NCBI GenBank assembly: GCA_015068825.1
Contig: SVJU01000009.1
Coordinates: forward strand, 1 to 64,000
From: Oscillospiraceae bacterium
Lineage (GTDB): Bacteria; Bacillota; Clostridia; UMGS1810
DNA length: 64,000 nucleotides
Direction of reading: 5' to 3'
Shown: positions 1-10,429 of the stretch, piece by piece
Layout of the letters: every line of letters starts with the position of its first letter
Numbering within the stretch: the stretch's first letter is position 1
Notes under the pieces: model-generated
Databases searched by the model: none
Seen by the model: only the letters and a program-made list of their open reading frames with translations
Told to the model about the DNA's origin: nothing
Translations under genes and position numbers: made by a program

Positions 1-39
1 AAATATTTGCTAACCTATAATATTATATAATATATATTT

Positions 40-70
40 AAAAGCAGTCCAATTCGGACTGCTTTTATTT
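40..70 (+). terminator. Intrinsic terminator of an upstream gene
   Basis: AAAAGCAGTCC-AATT-CGGACTGCTTTT stem followed by T-rich tract. Confidence 0.7.
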
Positions 71-156
71 TTTGCAAAAATTGTAGCAGTTTGTAGTTTT
101 TGCCCATATAATACATTAAGCTTATATACCAAATAATTTAAAAGAGGTAAAATATT

Positions 157-405
157 ATGTATAAAGGTACTTGCTTAAATGATTTGTCAGTGGGCCAAAA
201 AGCACTTGTAAAAGAAATAAAAGCTACAGGAAGTATGCGAAGACGACTTCTTGATATCGGACTTATAAATAATACCAAAATTGAATGTGTGGGTCAAAGT
301 CCTTCGGGTGATCCTAAAGCATATTTAATAAGAGGCGCTGTTATTGCCATCCGTTCTGAAGACGGAAAGAACATTTTAATAAATCTTATTGATAAGGAGG
401 ATTAA
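157..405 (+). CDS. feoA: FeoA-family ferrous iron transport protein A
   Basis: 82 aa SH3-like FeoA pattern (RRRLLDIGLINNTKIECVGQSPSGDPKAYLIRG); immediately followed by feoB. Confidence 0.9.
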   Translation: MYKGTCLNDLSVGQKALVKEIKATGSMRRRLLDIGLINNTKIECVGQSPSGDPKAYLIRGAVIAIRSEDGKNILINLIDKED

Positions 406-406
406 T

Positions 407-2569
407 TTGGGATTAACAAATGCTTCTGTGGGTAAAAACATTTCTAACGAAAAGCTTATTATTAAAAGAAAAAATCCAAACGACAAAGTCGTTGCACTTG
501 CAGGAAATCCAAATGTAGGCAAAAGCACAGTTTTTAACGCACTTACAGGACTTAATCAGCATACTGGAAACTGGCCCGGAAAAACTGTTGCAAATGCTCA
601 GGGATATTATGAAAGCAAAAAGAATTCTTATGTTCTTGTTGATATTCCGGGAACATATTCTCTTATGGCACATTCGGTCGAAGAAGAGATTGCAAGAAAT
701 TTTATATGTTTTGAAGAAAAAGATGCTGTAATAGTTGTATGTGATGCAACTTGTCTTGAAAGAAATTTGAATCTCGTTCTGCAAACTATTGAAATATATA
801 AAAAAGTTATTGTTTGCGTTAACTTGATTGATGAAGCAAAAAGAAAAAGCATAAAAATAAACATTCAGAATCTAAAAAAACTTCTTGGTGTACCTGTAGT
901 ATGCAGCAATGCGCAAAACAAAAAAAGTCTTGAAAGCTTAATAAATACACTTGATGAAACAGTAAATAACAGCATCGAATTCTCTCCAATACAAATAAAG
1001 TATTGCTACGAATTAGAAACGGCAATCGGCATTGTTGAAGAAAAAATTCCAAATAATATTAAAGATAAATTAAATTCCAGATGGCTTTCGTTAAAATTAA
1101 TTGAAAATGATAAATCATTAATAGATGAAATCAATTGTTATATAGGTTTTGATATTCTAAGTTCAAAAGAACTTAAAAATGCCATCGATAACGCCAGAGA
1201 AATCCTTTTAAAACATGATATTCGTATTAATGAAATTTCAGATTTAATTGTGTCTTCAACAATGACAATAGCAGAGGATATATCAAAAAAATGCGTTACA
1301 TATGAAAAAGATGAATATTCACAATCTGACAGAAAGATAGATAAAATTCTTACAAGTCGCCTTACAGGATACCCTGTTATGATATTGCTTCTTGCTCTTG
1401 TTTTTTATATAACCATCAGCGGTGCAAATTACCCATCAAAACTTCTGTCAGATTTTCTTTTTAGTATTCAGGATAAATTGATGGAATTTTTAATATATAT
1501 TAATTTTCCAAAATTTTTACGGGATATTATTGTACTTGGTATGTACAGAGTACTTGCATGGGTTGTATCTGTAATGCTCCCTCCTATGGCAATTTTCTTT
1601 CCGTTATTTACACTTCTGGAAGACTTGGGATATCTTCCAAGAATTGCATATAATCTTGATAAAACATTTAAAAAGTGCTGTGCCTGCGGAAAACAAGCAC
1701 TTACAATGTGCATGGGTTTTGGTTGCAACGCTGCAGGCATTATTGGCTGCAGAATTATAGATTCACCAAGGGAAAGGCTTCTTGCAATACTTACAAACAA
1801 TTTCGTACCTTGTAACGGAAGATTTCCGGCAATGATTTCAATAATTACTATGTTTTTTATAGGTACAACAAATTTGAATTTTATCACAACTTTATACTCT
1901 GCATTTTTTCTTACGCTTATAATCTTACTGGGAATTTCAACAACTTTTTTGATAACAAAAATTTTATCGTGTACAATTTTAAAGGGTGTACCTTCTTCAT
2001 TTACTCTTGAACTTCCGCCATATCGAAAACCTCAAATAGGAAAACTAATTGTTCGTTCTGTTTTTGACAGAACTTTGTTTGTATTATTAAGAGCTATAAG
2101 TGTAGCTGCACCCGCTGGTATTATTATTTATCTTAGTGCCAATGTGCATATAAACGATATTAGTATTCTCAATCACTGTGCATTGTTTTTAGATCCATTC
2201 GCGCGTTTTCTGGGCCTTGACGGTATAATACTTATTGCATTCATTTTGGGATTTCCTGCAAACGAAATAGTTATACCAATTATAATAATGGCTTATATGG
2301 CAAAAGGAACTTTAATAGAACTAACCGATATTAACGAAATAAAAAATTTATTTATTGCAAATGGTTGGAATTTTATTACCGCTACCTGCACAATTTTGTT
2401 TTCGCTGTTTCATTGGCCGTGTTCTACAACTGTAATAACAATAAAAAAAGAAACAGGAAGCATAAAATGGACTTTACTGTCAATTATACTCCCTACTCTT
2501 ATCGGATTTTTAACATGTGCAATTTTTGCTAATGTAGCAAAATTTATTATTTTTTTAGCCAATATATAA
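407..2569 (+). CDS. feoB: Ferrous iron transport protein B (GTPase + membrane domain)
   Basis: GNPNVGKSTVFNALTG P-loop, DIPGTYSL, NLIDEAKRK, FGCNAAGI and PCNGRFP membrane motifs. TTG at 407 lies 6 nt after AAGGAGG, so the ORF-track start (389) is probably too long. Confidence 0.95.
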   Translation: MGLTNASVGKNISNEKLIIKRKNPNDKVVALAGNPNVGKSTVFNALTGLNQHTGNWPGKTVANAQGYYESKKNSYVLVDIPGTYSLMAHSVEEEIARNFICFEEKDAVIVVCDATCLERNLNLVLQTIEIYKKVIVCVNLIDEAKRKSIKINIQNLKKLLGVPVVCSNAQNKKSLESLINTLDETVNNSIEFSPIQIKYCYELETAIGIVEEKIPNNIKDKLNSRWLSLKLIENDKSLIDEINCYIGFDILSSKELKNAIDNAREILLKHDIRINEISDLIVSSTMTIAEDISKKCVTYEKDEYSQSDRKIDKILTSRLTGYPVMILLLALVFYITISGANYPSKLLSDFLFSIQDKLMEFLIYINFPKFLRDIIVLGMYRVLAWVVSVMLPPMAIFFPLFTLLEDLGYLPRIAYNLDKTFKKCCACGKQALTMCMGFGCNAAGIIGCRIIDSPRERLLAILTNNFVPCNGRFPAMISIITMFFIGTTNLNFITTLYSAFFLTLIILLGISTTFLITKILSCTILKGVPSSFTLELPPYRKPQIGKLIVRSVFDRTLFVLLRAISVAAPAGIIIYLSANVHINDISILNHCALFLDPFARFLGLDGIILIAFILGFPANEIVIPIIIMAYMAKGTLIELTDINEIKNLFIANGWNFITATCTILFSLFHWPCSTTVITIKKETGSIKWTLLSIILPTLIGFLTCAIFANVAKFIIFLANI

Positions 2570-2606
2570 AAACAAGACTGGCATTAAAATGTCAGTCTTG
2601 TTTTTT
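2568..2606. terminator. Bidirectional terminator between convergent feoB and SLH gene
   Basis: AAAACAAGACTGGCATT / AATGTCAGTCTTGTTTTTT inverted repeat with T tract. Confidence 0.8.
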
Positions 2607-2613
2607 AATTTAT

Positions 2614-4449
2614 TTATCCAATTACAATAACGGTTGTAGCTTCAAACACACCAGATGAAATAGAACCAATTACGGTTATATGTGAACCTGCAGCAATTGT
2701 TTTTAATGAAGCTTCTTTACCAGTAGAGTTATTCATAATCTTTGTATTCTTTCCTACAAATACCGACTGAGTAATTTTCTGAGCCATAGCTTCATCAAAA
2801 TATGTTACCTGAATCAATCCATAAGCCGCATTTACAAGATCAACAGTTCCGCTGATCTGAGTTACTGTTTCAACAGGAGAAGTTTCAATTTTAGTAATTG
2901 TATCACTTTCAAGTGTAAGTTTAGCACTTGTAGCAAGTCTCAAATCATAAATCGAACCTTTTACACCATTAACAAAAATTTCAACACTATTTGCAAGTGC
3001 ATATTCTTTGCTTTCACCATTTAGTTTAATTACAACCTTTGGATTATCTGTAATATGAATTTCTTCAACAAATCCTGTTGAATTAGAAGTTTTACTTGTA
3101 GCAATAACTTTTGTGATATATCCATATTCTAAAGTTATACTTACCGAATCACCAGCAACAATATCAGCAAGTGTTGCAGTTGTTTTACTATTTTTGTTAA
3201 CAGATACTGTATTGCCTGCGATACATTCAACTATTCTGTCATCAGTATTCAAAACAGTTAAAACAACGCCATTTGTACCAATTGTTACATCCTCTACAAC
3301 ACCTTTTACAATTTCTGTTTTCTGCTTTGCATTGAGAATAGTAACTTTACCTTTTTTCACTGTAACTTCTGCATAATCACCTGTTTTTAAAGCTGAAACA
3401 GAAGAAGGCTCGCCATCAAAATTAACAACTACTGTATCGCTAACCGGAAATTCAACAGATTCTGTTTCTGTATTTTCTAAAAATTTGTTAAATTTAATAA
3501 CAGTACCAAGTTTAGCACTTTTTGCAATTGAACTGATAGATGCTTTAAAACTTTCTTCGACATCTGGAGTAATAAAATCAACAGAGAACAAAGAGCCGTT
3601 TTTAGTAGTAATTACACCTTCATAACCAACGACTATATCATCTGCAGAAATTTTTTCACCCTCAAATCTGAGTGATGTTTCGTCTTTTATGGTGTATCCA
3701 TACTGTTCGCCATTTTTATCTTTAAATCTTAATACACCAATTAGAGGATCAACACTTGAAACTATAGCACTAAATCTTTCAAAACCAGCAAGTGCTTTAA
3801 GTTTATACAAAACAACTGCCATCTGAGCACGGGTAACTGTTGTATTTGGAGAAAATTCGTTTTCTGATACACCCTGCATTAAACCCTGTTCAGTTACATA
3901 CTCAACATATTTTTTTGCATATGAAGGAATTTCAGATTCATCAGAATAATCCAAAACAGATACAAGGTTCTGTTTTACTTTTTCTTCTGCACCCATTGCT
4001 TTTGTAAGAATAACAGCAAGTTCGTATCTTTTTAATCCCTGATTAACATTAGAACTACCTATGTAATCTGAAAGTTCTTTTTCAAGAAGTGTTCCATTAG
4101 CTAAAAGATAAACAATTTCGTTTTCGCCAAAAGGAAGTTCATATGATTCTACATCTAAACCAAATTTATCATATACAGTACTTATAAAATCTTCATTAGC
4201 ATCATCATTAACACCAAGTACTCTTGCAGCAAGAACTAAAGATTCAAGTTTTGATACTGTTTTTTCCGGACGGAATGTACCATCTTCATAACCTAAAATT
4301 ATTTTTTCACTTGCCATACTCTCGATTGCTTCTGATGCCCATGCATACGATTCGGTAACATCAGCAAATGTTGATGCAAATGACATCGTAAATGTTGAAA
4401 GCACCATCACCATTGCAAGCACAAGGCTCATTAACTTAAACTTTTTCAT
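2614..4449 (-). CDS. S-layer homology (SLH) domain surface protein
   Basis: Signal peptide; SLH motifs FADVTESYAWASEAIESMASEKIILGYEDGTFRPEKTVSK and GVSENEFSPNTTVTRAQMAVVLYK. Confidence 0.9.
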   Translation of the reverse strand: MKKFKLMSLVLAMVMVLSTFTMSFASTFADVTESYAWASEAIESMASEKIILGYEDGTFRPEKTVSKLESLVLAARVLGVNDDANEDFISTVYDKFGLDVESYELPFGENEIVYLLANGTLLEKELSDYIGSSNVNQGLKRYELAVILTKAMGAEEKVKQNLVSVLDYSDESEIPSYAKKYVEYVTEQGLMQGVSENEFSPNTTVTRAQMAVVLYKLKALAGFERFSAIVSSVDPLIGVLRFKDKNGEQYGYTIKDETSLRFEGEKISADDIVVGYEGVITTKNGSLFSVDFITPDVEESFKASISSIAKSAKLGTVIKFNKFLENTETESVEFPVSDTVVVNFDGEPSSVSALKTGDYAEVTVKKGKVTILNAKQKTEIVKGVVEDVTIGTNGVVLTVLNTDDRIVECIAGNTVSVNKNSKTTATLADIVAGDSVSITLEYGYITKVIATSKTSNSTGFVEEIHITDNPKVVIKLNGESKEYALANSVEIFVNGVKGSIYDLRLATSAKLTLESDTITKIETSPVETVTQISGTVDLVNAAYGLIQVTYFDEAMAQKITQSVFVGKNTKIMNNSTGKEASLKTIAAGSHITVIGSISSGVFEATTVIVIG

Positions 4450-4478
4450 CTGTAAAACCTCCTTAAAAATTTAAAAAA

Positions 4479-5483
4479 TTATTCTACACTTAAATAAGGA
4501 ATGGCATTTAAAGTCATATCCTTAAAATTTTTGTTTTGATACTCATAATATCCTGAGCACGCTATCATTGCTGCATTATCGGTGCAATAAACCGGCGAAG
4601 GGTAATAAAGCTTTAATTTGCCTTTTTGTAATTCAAGCTCACTTCTGAGTGCACTGTTTGATGCAACGCCACCCGCAATTGCAATTTTATCCACACCCAT
4701 TTTTTTTGCTGCAGCAATAAGATTTTTTGATAACACCTCTACAACGCTTTTTTGAAAAGAAGCTGCAATATCGCTTATATTATAAGGTTCATTCTTCTGT
4801 TCAAGGTTATGAAGATAATTTATAACCCCTGTTTTAATTCCACTGAAACTAAAATCAAAATTATCTTTTCCAAACGAAACCTGTTTAAAACTTACAAAAT
4901 CAGCGTTGCCCTTCTTCGCCTCTGCATCAATTTTCGGGCCACCAGGATACCCCAATCCCAAAACTCTTGCAACCTTGTCAAAGGCTTCGCCTGCAGCATC
5001 ATCTCGAGTTTGACCTAAAATTTTGAACTTTGTGTAATCTTCAACAAGTATTATGTGACTATGTCCACCCGATGCCACAAGACATACAAATGGCGGCTGT
5101 AAATCTTTGTGTTCAATAAAGTTTGCACAAATATGTCCTCTTATGTGATGAACTCCAACAAGTGGTTTATTAAGCGATAAAGCAAGTGCTTTTGCAGTTG
5201 ATACACCAACTAAAAGTGCTCCTACAAGCCCTGGTGCATAGGTAACAGCGATTGCATCAATATCATCTAAAGTTATATTGGCATCTTTTATTGCTTCTTC
5301 AATTACATCACTTATCACTTCAAGATGCTTTCTTGATGCAATTTCAGGAACAACTCCACCATATTTCTGATGAATTTTTATTTGTGATGAAATCACATTT
5401 GATAAAACCTTTCGACCATCCTCAACAACCGCCGCACTGGTTTCATCACAAGATGATTCAATTCCTAATATTAATGCCGTAAT
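4479..5483 (-). CDS. tsaD: tRNA N6-adenosine threonylcarbamoyltransferase TsaD
   Basis: [27 protein letters not shown]...[12 protein letters not shown]...[14 protein letters not shown]...VASGGHSH. The N-terminal motif lies upstream of the ORF-track GTG (5396); best start is ATT at 5483-5481 behind AAGGGGG. Confidence 0.9.
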   Translation of the reverse strand: MTALILGIESSCDETSAAVVEDGRKVLSNVISSQIKIHQKYGGVVPEIASRKHLEVISDVIEEAIKDANITLDDIDAIAVTYAPGLVGALLVGVSTAKALALSLNKPLVGVHHIRGHICANFIEHKDLQPPFVCLVASGGHSHIILVEDYTKFKILGQTRDDAAGEAFDKVARVLGLGYPGGPKIDAEAKKGNADFVSFKQVSFGKDNFDFSFSGIKTGVINYLHNLEQKNEPYNISDIAASFQKSVVEVLSKNLIAAAKKMGVDKIAIAGGVASNSALRSELELQKGKLKLYYPSPVYCTDNAAMIACSGYYEYQNKNFKDMTLNAIPYLSVE

Positions 5484-5485
5484 TT

Positions 5486-5941
5486 CTACCCCCTTAAAAG
5501 CTTTTTGGTCATTAAATAAGCATTTTCGTTGTTATACTTTGTATAATAACCTTTTCTTTCTCCAACAATATCAAAGCCAAGTTTCTGATATAGCTTAACA
5601 GCAGCCTCATTACCTACTCTGACATCAAGATTTATGTAAAGAATAAAATGCTTTTTGCAATAATCAAAAATCTCGTCAAATATTTTAGATGCAATGCCTT
5701 TTTGCCTGTATCTTTCTACAGAACAAATTCGTAAAATCTCGACTTCGTCACAAACATAAGTAATTATTGCATAACCAACTATTGTTTTACCAAGTTTGGC
5801 TACATAAATCACGCAATTACCTACTTTGTAAGTTGATATAATATCATCAACACTCCAGAAATCTTCTTTAAAACACTCTTTTTCAATCTGAGAAATTGTT
5901 TTAAAATCAGTTTCTTCAGCCAAAGATACTTTTATATCCAT
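5486..5941 (-). CDS. rimI: Ribosomal-protein-alanine N-acetyltransferase (GNAT)
   Basis: GNAT motif [16 protein letters not shown]...[23 protein letters not shown]; located between tsaC and tsaD. Confidence 0.9.
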   Translation of the reverse strand: MDIKVSLAEETDFKTISQIEKECFKEDFWSVDDIISTYKVGNCVIYVAKLGKTIVGYAIITYVCDEVEILRICSVERYRQKGIASKIFDEIFDYCKKHFILYINLDVRVGNEAAVKLYQKLGFDIVGERKGYYTKYNNENAYLMTKKLLRG

Positions 5942-5956
5942 TAAATAATACTTCTC

Positions 5957-6958
5957 CTAAACTTCTATAATCTTATATCCGGCAGATTTAAAAATTCTGT
6001 TTTTAACCGCTACTCCAATTCCATTGGAATTTTCAAATTGAGCATATATAACGTCAATACCATTATCGTCAAATTCTCTTAAACTATCATAAAGACAAGC
6101 AGCGTATGATTTCATATCACAACCTGCATATATCACATAATCTGCACCATCGTATTTTGAATCTTTATATGCCAGAACGCCGATTTTTTGAGTTTTGTTA
6201 CTTATTTTATCAAGTATAAACCTCTGGCATTTTTCTTTTTCTCCCATTACAACGAAAACATCAGCATTAGGAGAGTAATGCGTATATTTCATTCCCGGGC
6301 ACTTAGGTGTCTTAACATCTTTTACATCCTTATAGTCATCTTTTATTTTATCAGTCACCGATAAAATATCTTCATATGTAACTGCTCCGGGTCTTAAAAT
6401 TTTAAATTCATCGCCAGACACATCCAAAATTGTCGACTCTATTCCAACATCACAATTCCCACCGTCTATAATAAAATCAACTCTTCCAACCATATCATCA
6501 CAAACATATTTTAAACTTGTTGGGCTTGGAGAACCAGAAATATTGGCAGATGGTGCTGCAACATAACGGGTACTTAATTTAATAAGCTTTTGTGCAGTTT
6601 CATTTGATGGAAATCTTACTGCTACAGTATTTAATCCTGCCGTAACCTTATTTGGAACTATATCTGCCTTTTCAAATATCATTGTAATAGGTCCGGGCCA
6701 GAATTTTTCCATTATTTTTTTTGCATCATCTGATATGTTTTTTGTTATTTTATAAATATCGTTTATATCGGCAATATGAATAATCAAAGGATTATCACTC
6801 GGTCTTCCCTTTGCTTTATAAATTTTTTCTATTGCCTCTTCGTTTAACGCATCTGCGCCAAGTCCATAAACAGTTTCAGTAGGAAAAACCACCGTTCCAC
6901 CGTTTTGCAGGCACTTAGCTGCATCGTTTAAATCATTTGACTTTACAATTTTTGTCAT
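5957..6958 (-). CDS. L-threonylcarbamoyladenylate synthase (Sua5/YwlC/TsaC family with C-terminal Sua5 domain)
   Basis: GGTVVFPTETVYGLGADALN, YKAKGRPSDNPLIIHI, PSANISGSPSPT, ILRPGAVT. Confidence 0.93.
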   Translation of the reverse strand: MTKIVKSNDLNDAAKCLQNGGTVVFPTETVYGLGADALNEEAIEKIYKAKGRPSDNPLIIHIADINDIYKITKNISDDAKKIMEKFWPGPITMIFEKADIVPNKVTAGLNTVAVRFPSNETAQKLIKLSTRYVAAPSANISGSPSPTSLKYVCDDMVGRVDFIIDGGNCDVGIESTILDVSGDEFKILRPGAVTYEDILSVTDKIKDDYKDVKDVKTPKCPGMKYTHYSPNADVFVVMGEKEKCQRFILDKISNKTQKIGVLAYKDSKYDGADYVIYAGCDMKSYAACLYDSLREFDDNGIDVIYAQFENSNGIGVAVKNRIFKSAGYKIIEV

Positions 6959-6961
6959 TAA

Positions 6962-8029
6962 TTACTCACTCATTTTAAGTTTTTCGCTTTGGTCTGCAGT
7001 GATAAGAGCCTCTATTACTTCATTTAAATCACCGTTTAAAACCATGTCAAGTTTATGAAGTGTTAACCCAATTCTATGGTCAGTAACTCTTCCCTGCGGA
7101 AAGTTATAAGTTCTTATTCTTTCGCTTCTGTCACCAGTTCCAACCTGATTTTTTCTTTCTTCAGAAATTTCGGCATTCTGTGCCGAAATTGCCATATCAT
7201 AAACACGTGATCTAAGAATTTTCATAGCTTTTTCTTTATTTTTAAGCTGTGATTTTTCATCCTGACACGATACAACAACACCTGTTGGAATATGTGTGAT
7301 TCTGACTGCAGAGTCAGTTGTGTTTACACACTGTCCGCCAGGTCCGCCAGCTCTGAAAACATCTATTCTTAAATCGTTTGGATTAATATCAACTTCAACC
7401 TCTTCAACTTCAGGAAGAACCGCAACTGTTACGGTAGATGTATGAATTCTGCCACCTGATTCTGTTGAAGGAATACGCTGAACCCTATGAACACCGCTTT
7501 CAAATTTCAATCTACTGTAAGCACCTTTGCCGTTAATGGCAAAAGATACTTCTTTATACCCACCAATATCAGTTTCATTTGCAGAAAGCATTTCGGTTTT
7601 CCAATGCATTGATTCAGCATACATAGAATACATTCTCAAAAGGTCTGATGCAAAAAGTGCTGCTTCATCGCCGCCTGCACCGCCTCTTATTTCCATAATA
7701 ACGTTTTTGTCGTCATTTTCGTCTTTTGGAAGAAGAAGAATCTTTATTTCCTGTTCAATCTCTTCTATTTTTTCTTTGCTTTCACTAAGTTCAAGTTCAG
7801 CAAGCTCTTTCATATCTTTATCGTCGCTTGTTTCAATAATTTCTTTTGCCTCGTCTATATTTTCGCAAACAAGCTTATATTCTTTATATTTTTCAACAAT
7901 GGGAGCAATATCCGAATGTTCTTTACAAAGTTTTTGCCAAAGTTTCTGGTCTGCAATAACCTCAGGATCAGAAATCTTTTTTTCGAGCTCCTCAAATCTA
8001 CCTTCTATAAAGGATAATTTCTCAAACAT
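6962..8029 (-). CDS. prfA: Peptide chain release factor 1
   Basis: GGQ motif [46 protein letters not shown] at 8029 is preceded by GAGGTG. Confidence 0.96.
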   Translation of the reverse strand: MFEKLSFIEGRFEELEKKISDPEVIADQKLWQKLCKEHSDIAPIVEKYKEYKLVCENIDEAKEIIETSDDKDMKELAELELSESKEKIEEIEQEIKILLLPKDENDDKNVIMEIRGGAGGDEAALFASDLLRMYSMYAESMHWKTEMLSANETDIGGYKEVSFAINGKGAYSRLKFESGVHRVQRIPSTESGGRIHTSTVTVAVLPEVEEVEVDINPNDLRIDVFRAGGPGGQCVNTTDSAVRITHIPTGVVVSCQDEKSQLKNKEKAMKILRSRVYDMAISAQNAEISEERKNQVGTGDRSERIRTYNFPQGRVTDHRIGLTLHKLDMVLNGDLNEVIEALITADQSEKLKMSE

Positions 8030-8191
8030 ATTACACCTCAAAATTCAACAAACAAGTAATAATTTTACTTACATTTATGCTTGTAGTAAGTTTATCATAT
8101 TTTTTTAAACAAATAAAGTATTTTTTATTAAAATTAACATTACTGTAATATTAGCACAAAATGTAGTATATTTTTAACATTTTTTTAACTT

Positions 8192-9307
8192 TTAGACACA
8201 AAGGTCATTAATAACATCCCCCATAGTATCGCCAAGATATTTAATGCTTACCAAAGCCTCATCAAGTGTATTGCCATTTGTACCTACTTCTACCAGAAGC
8301 GAACCTTTTGTAGCATGAAGATTAAACCTCTCCCTTCGTAAATTTATAGGCCGTGCAAGATTTGGATAACACCGTTCTAACCTGTCCTGAAGCTGCATTG
8401 CAAATCTTAAATTATCTTCCCAGGTATCAAACTCAAGTCCCATTGAATCTGTACCACATACAAGCATTATCTGCGCTGCCTTTTCACCGTTTATTTCACA
8501 AGTAAATTTAACCTTATTATCAGCATCTCCAAGTGCATCACGGTGCAAATCAAAGACAATCTGAATAGAAGGATATAAATTTAGATTCTTATTAATGGTT
8601 TTAAGCGTATTAATATACGAATTCGTATATGACGGATAATCATGTACTGTTTTGTCGTGTATAACACCAATCCCCTTATTTTCAAGTATTTTTTTGAGTT
8701 CACTCCCTACCCTTATCACATTATAATTTTCATCCTGCGTTCTGTCTGTATCGCTAACTATATATTCACCGTTCGAATGATACGCTTCAGATGAGTGTGT
8801 ATGAACAATAAGCACCATAGGATTTTCAAATGTCTTTTTAAAAGAAGGTTTTTCACTTAAAATACTCTGCACATCAACCTTATAGCTTGTTTCATTTTTT
8901 ATCTGAAGATTTTTTGATGAATTCTGGCTTTCAACAACATTTGCATTTTCATCTTTTTTCATTTCTGATACTGGATTATTGTCAACAATCTCAACCTTTG
9001 GTATAACACCACCTTCTAAAAGCGAAGGAAAAGTATCAAGCAAAAAACTTTTTGGCGAAAAATATTCTTTATAAATATACTCAATAAATGTTTTTAATAC
9101 CTTTTCGTAAACAGATTTTTCATTTATATTTTTTGAATTTACAATTACATTGCTCAACAAAGATTTTTGAAAACCCGTGCTTGTCTTAAATTCAGGCAAA
9201 TTAAAAAGCAAAAGATATATCGACAATAATATAAAAAAACAAAACAAAAAAACTTTTGCAGTTTCTCTTTTTTTTACCGCTTTGTATTTCAATATTTTTC
9301 CCTCCAT
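8192..9307 (-). CDS. spoIIP: Stage II sporulation protein P
   Basis: VLIVHTHSSEAYHSNGEY, DLHRDALGD, LRRERFNLHATKGSLLVEVGTNGNTLDEA; adjacent to gpr. Confidence 0.93.
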   Translation of the reverse strand: MEGKILKYKAVKKRETAKVFLFCFFILLSIYLLLFNLPEFKTSTGFQKSLLSNVIVNSKNINEKSVYEKVLKTFIEYIYKEYFSPKSFLLDTFPSLLEGGVIPKVEIVDNNPVSEMKKDENANVVESQNSSKNLQIKNETSYKVDVQSILSEKPSFKKTFENPMVLIVHTHSSEAYHSNGEYIVSDTDRTQDENYNVIRVGSELKKILENKGIGVIHDKTVHDYPSYTNSYINTLKTINKNLNLYPSIQIVFDLHRDALGDADNKVKFTCEINGEKAAQIMLVCGTDSMGLEFDTWEDNLRFAMQLQDRLERCYPNLARPINLRRERFNLHATKGSLLVEVGTNGNTLDEALVSIKYLGDTMGDVINDLCV

Positions 9308-9357
9308 AAAATCAACTTCCTTAAGTCAATATTTATGTTCAGGATATCAATTTTATG

Positions 9358-10323
9358 TTAAACTTTTAAATTTTCCATTGTATTATGAACAGCACCATTA
9401 ATACCATTTGCAATAATTTTTGACACATTGTCAATTATTAAATCCACTTCTTTAGGTGTTACTATAAGATCACCAACATGAGGTTTCAAAACTTCTTTTA
9501 TAAGCGGATATCTTAAATCAGTATCGGTAATTTCAAGTAATTTGCCGATATCATCTTTAAGTTCAGTATTAGCTTTTATATTTTCGCAAAGAATTTCTAT
9601 TGTATCGTTCGCAACAGTTGCTGCATCAACTACAGTAGGCACTCCAATTGCAATAACAGGGACATTAAAATATTCTTTTGTAAAACCAATTCTTTTATTG
9701 TCTATTCCAGAACCCGGAGTAATACCAGTGTTTGAAATTTGGATAGTTGTACTTATCCTTTCAATCTTTCTTGATGCAAGAGCATCTATTGCGATAATTA
9801 AATCAGGTTTTATTCTATCGCAAATCCCTTTTGTAATTTCGCCCGTTTCAATACCTGTAATACCTAAAACCCCCGGAGATATTGCACATAACGAATTAAG
9901 ACTTTGTGTAATATGCTCGGGTATGTTTTCAAAAAGATGACGGGTAACAACAAGGTTTGACACCACCTTTGGACCTAACGCATCAGGGGTGATATTCCAA
10001 TTACCAAGCCCCACAACAAGCACGGTATCAGTTTTTTTTATGTTTATAAGTTTTTTTAAACACTCGCATATAGCTAAACTTGCATCATTGAAAGTATCAT
10101 CGTCATTATCTTTAATCTTTGGACACTCAATGGTTATATAAGTTCCTATTTTTTTACCAATTTCCTTCTCACCATTTTTATTTGTTATTCTTATAGTTGT
10201 AATGGTTAAGTTTTTTCTGTTATCTTTATCAATCTCTACTCCGTCAATTTTACAAAGTTCACTTTGCGACTTATTAAGAAGTGTTGCTGCTTCTATTGCA
10301 AGATCCGTTCTTACATTAAACAA
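9358..10323 (-). CDS. gpr: Germination protease GPR
   Basis: N-terminal FNVRTDLAIEAA; VLVVGLGNWNITPDALGPKVV; PGVLGITGIETGEI; GVPTVVDAATVA. Confidence 0.95.
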   Translation of the reverse strand: MFNVRTDLAIEAATLLNKSQSELCKIDGVEIDKDNRKNLTITTIRITNKNGEKEIGKKIGTYITIECPKIKDNDDDTFNDASLAICECLKKLINIKKTDTVLVVGLGNWNITPDALGPKVVSNLVVTRHLFENIPEHITQSLNSLCAISPGVLGITGIETGEITKGICDRIKPDLIIAIDALASRKIERISTTIQISNTGITPGSGIDNKRIGFTKEYFNVPVIAIGVPTVVDAATVANDTIEILCENIKANTELKDDIGKLLEITDTDLRYPLIKEVLKPHVGDLIVTPKEVDLIIDNVSKIIANGINGAVHNTMENLKV

Positions 10324-10383
10324 ATAAAATCAATCCTTTATATAATTTTATATTAAATTTTGTATTTTGATATAAAATTATAC

Positions 10384-10425
10384 AAAAAGACGGTTTTGAT
10401 TAATAACAAAACCGTCTTTTAAAAA
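10384..10425 (-). terminator. Intrinsic terminator downstream of pnp
   Basis: AAAAAGACGGTTTTG / CAAAACCGTCTTTT inverted repeat with flanking A/T runs. Confidence 0.75.
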
Positions 10426-10429
10426 TCAA

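Noticed and set aside
413-864. Minus-strand ORFs inside feoB (123 and 78 aa)
   Set aside because: Fully antisense to a convincing FeoB; Cys/Phe/Ile-rich spurious translations typical of AT-rich antisense frames.
7527-8108. 193-aa plus-strand ORF antisense to prfA
   Set aside because: Ser-rich shadow frame of the glutamate/lysine-rich PrfA coding strand; no RBS or family resemblance.
8042-8191. Hairpin-like CTTACA...TGTAGTAAG in the prfA-spoIIP intergenic region
   Set aside because: Weak imperfect stem in very AT-rich DNA; not distinguishable from chance.
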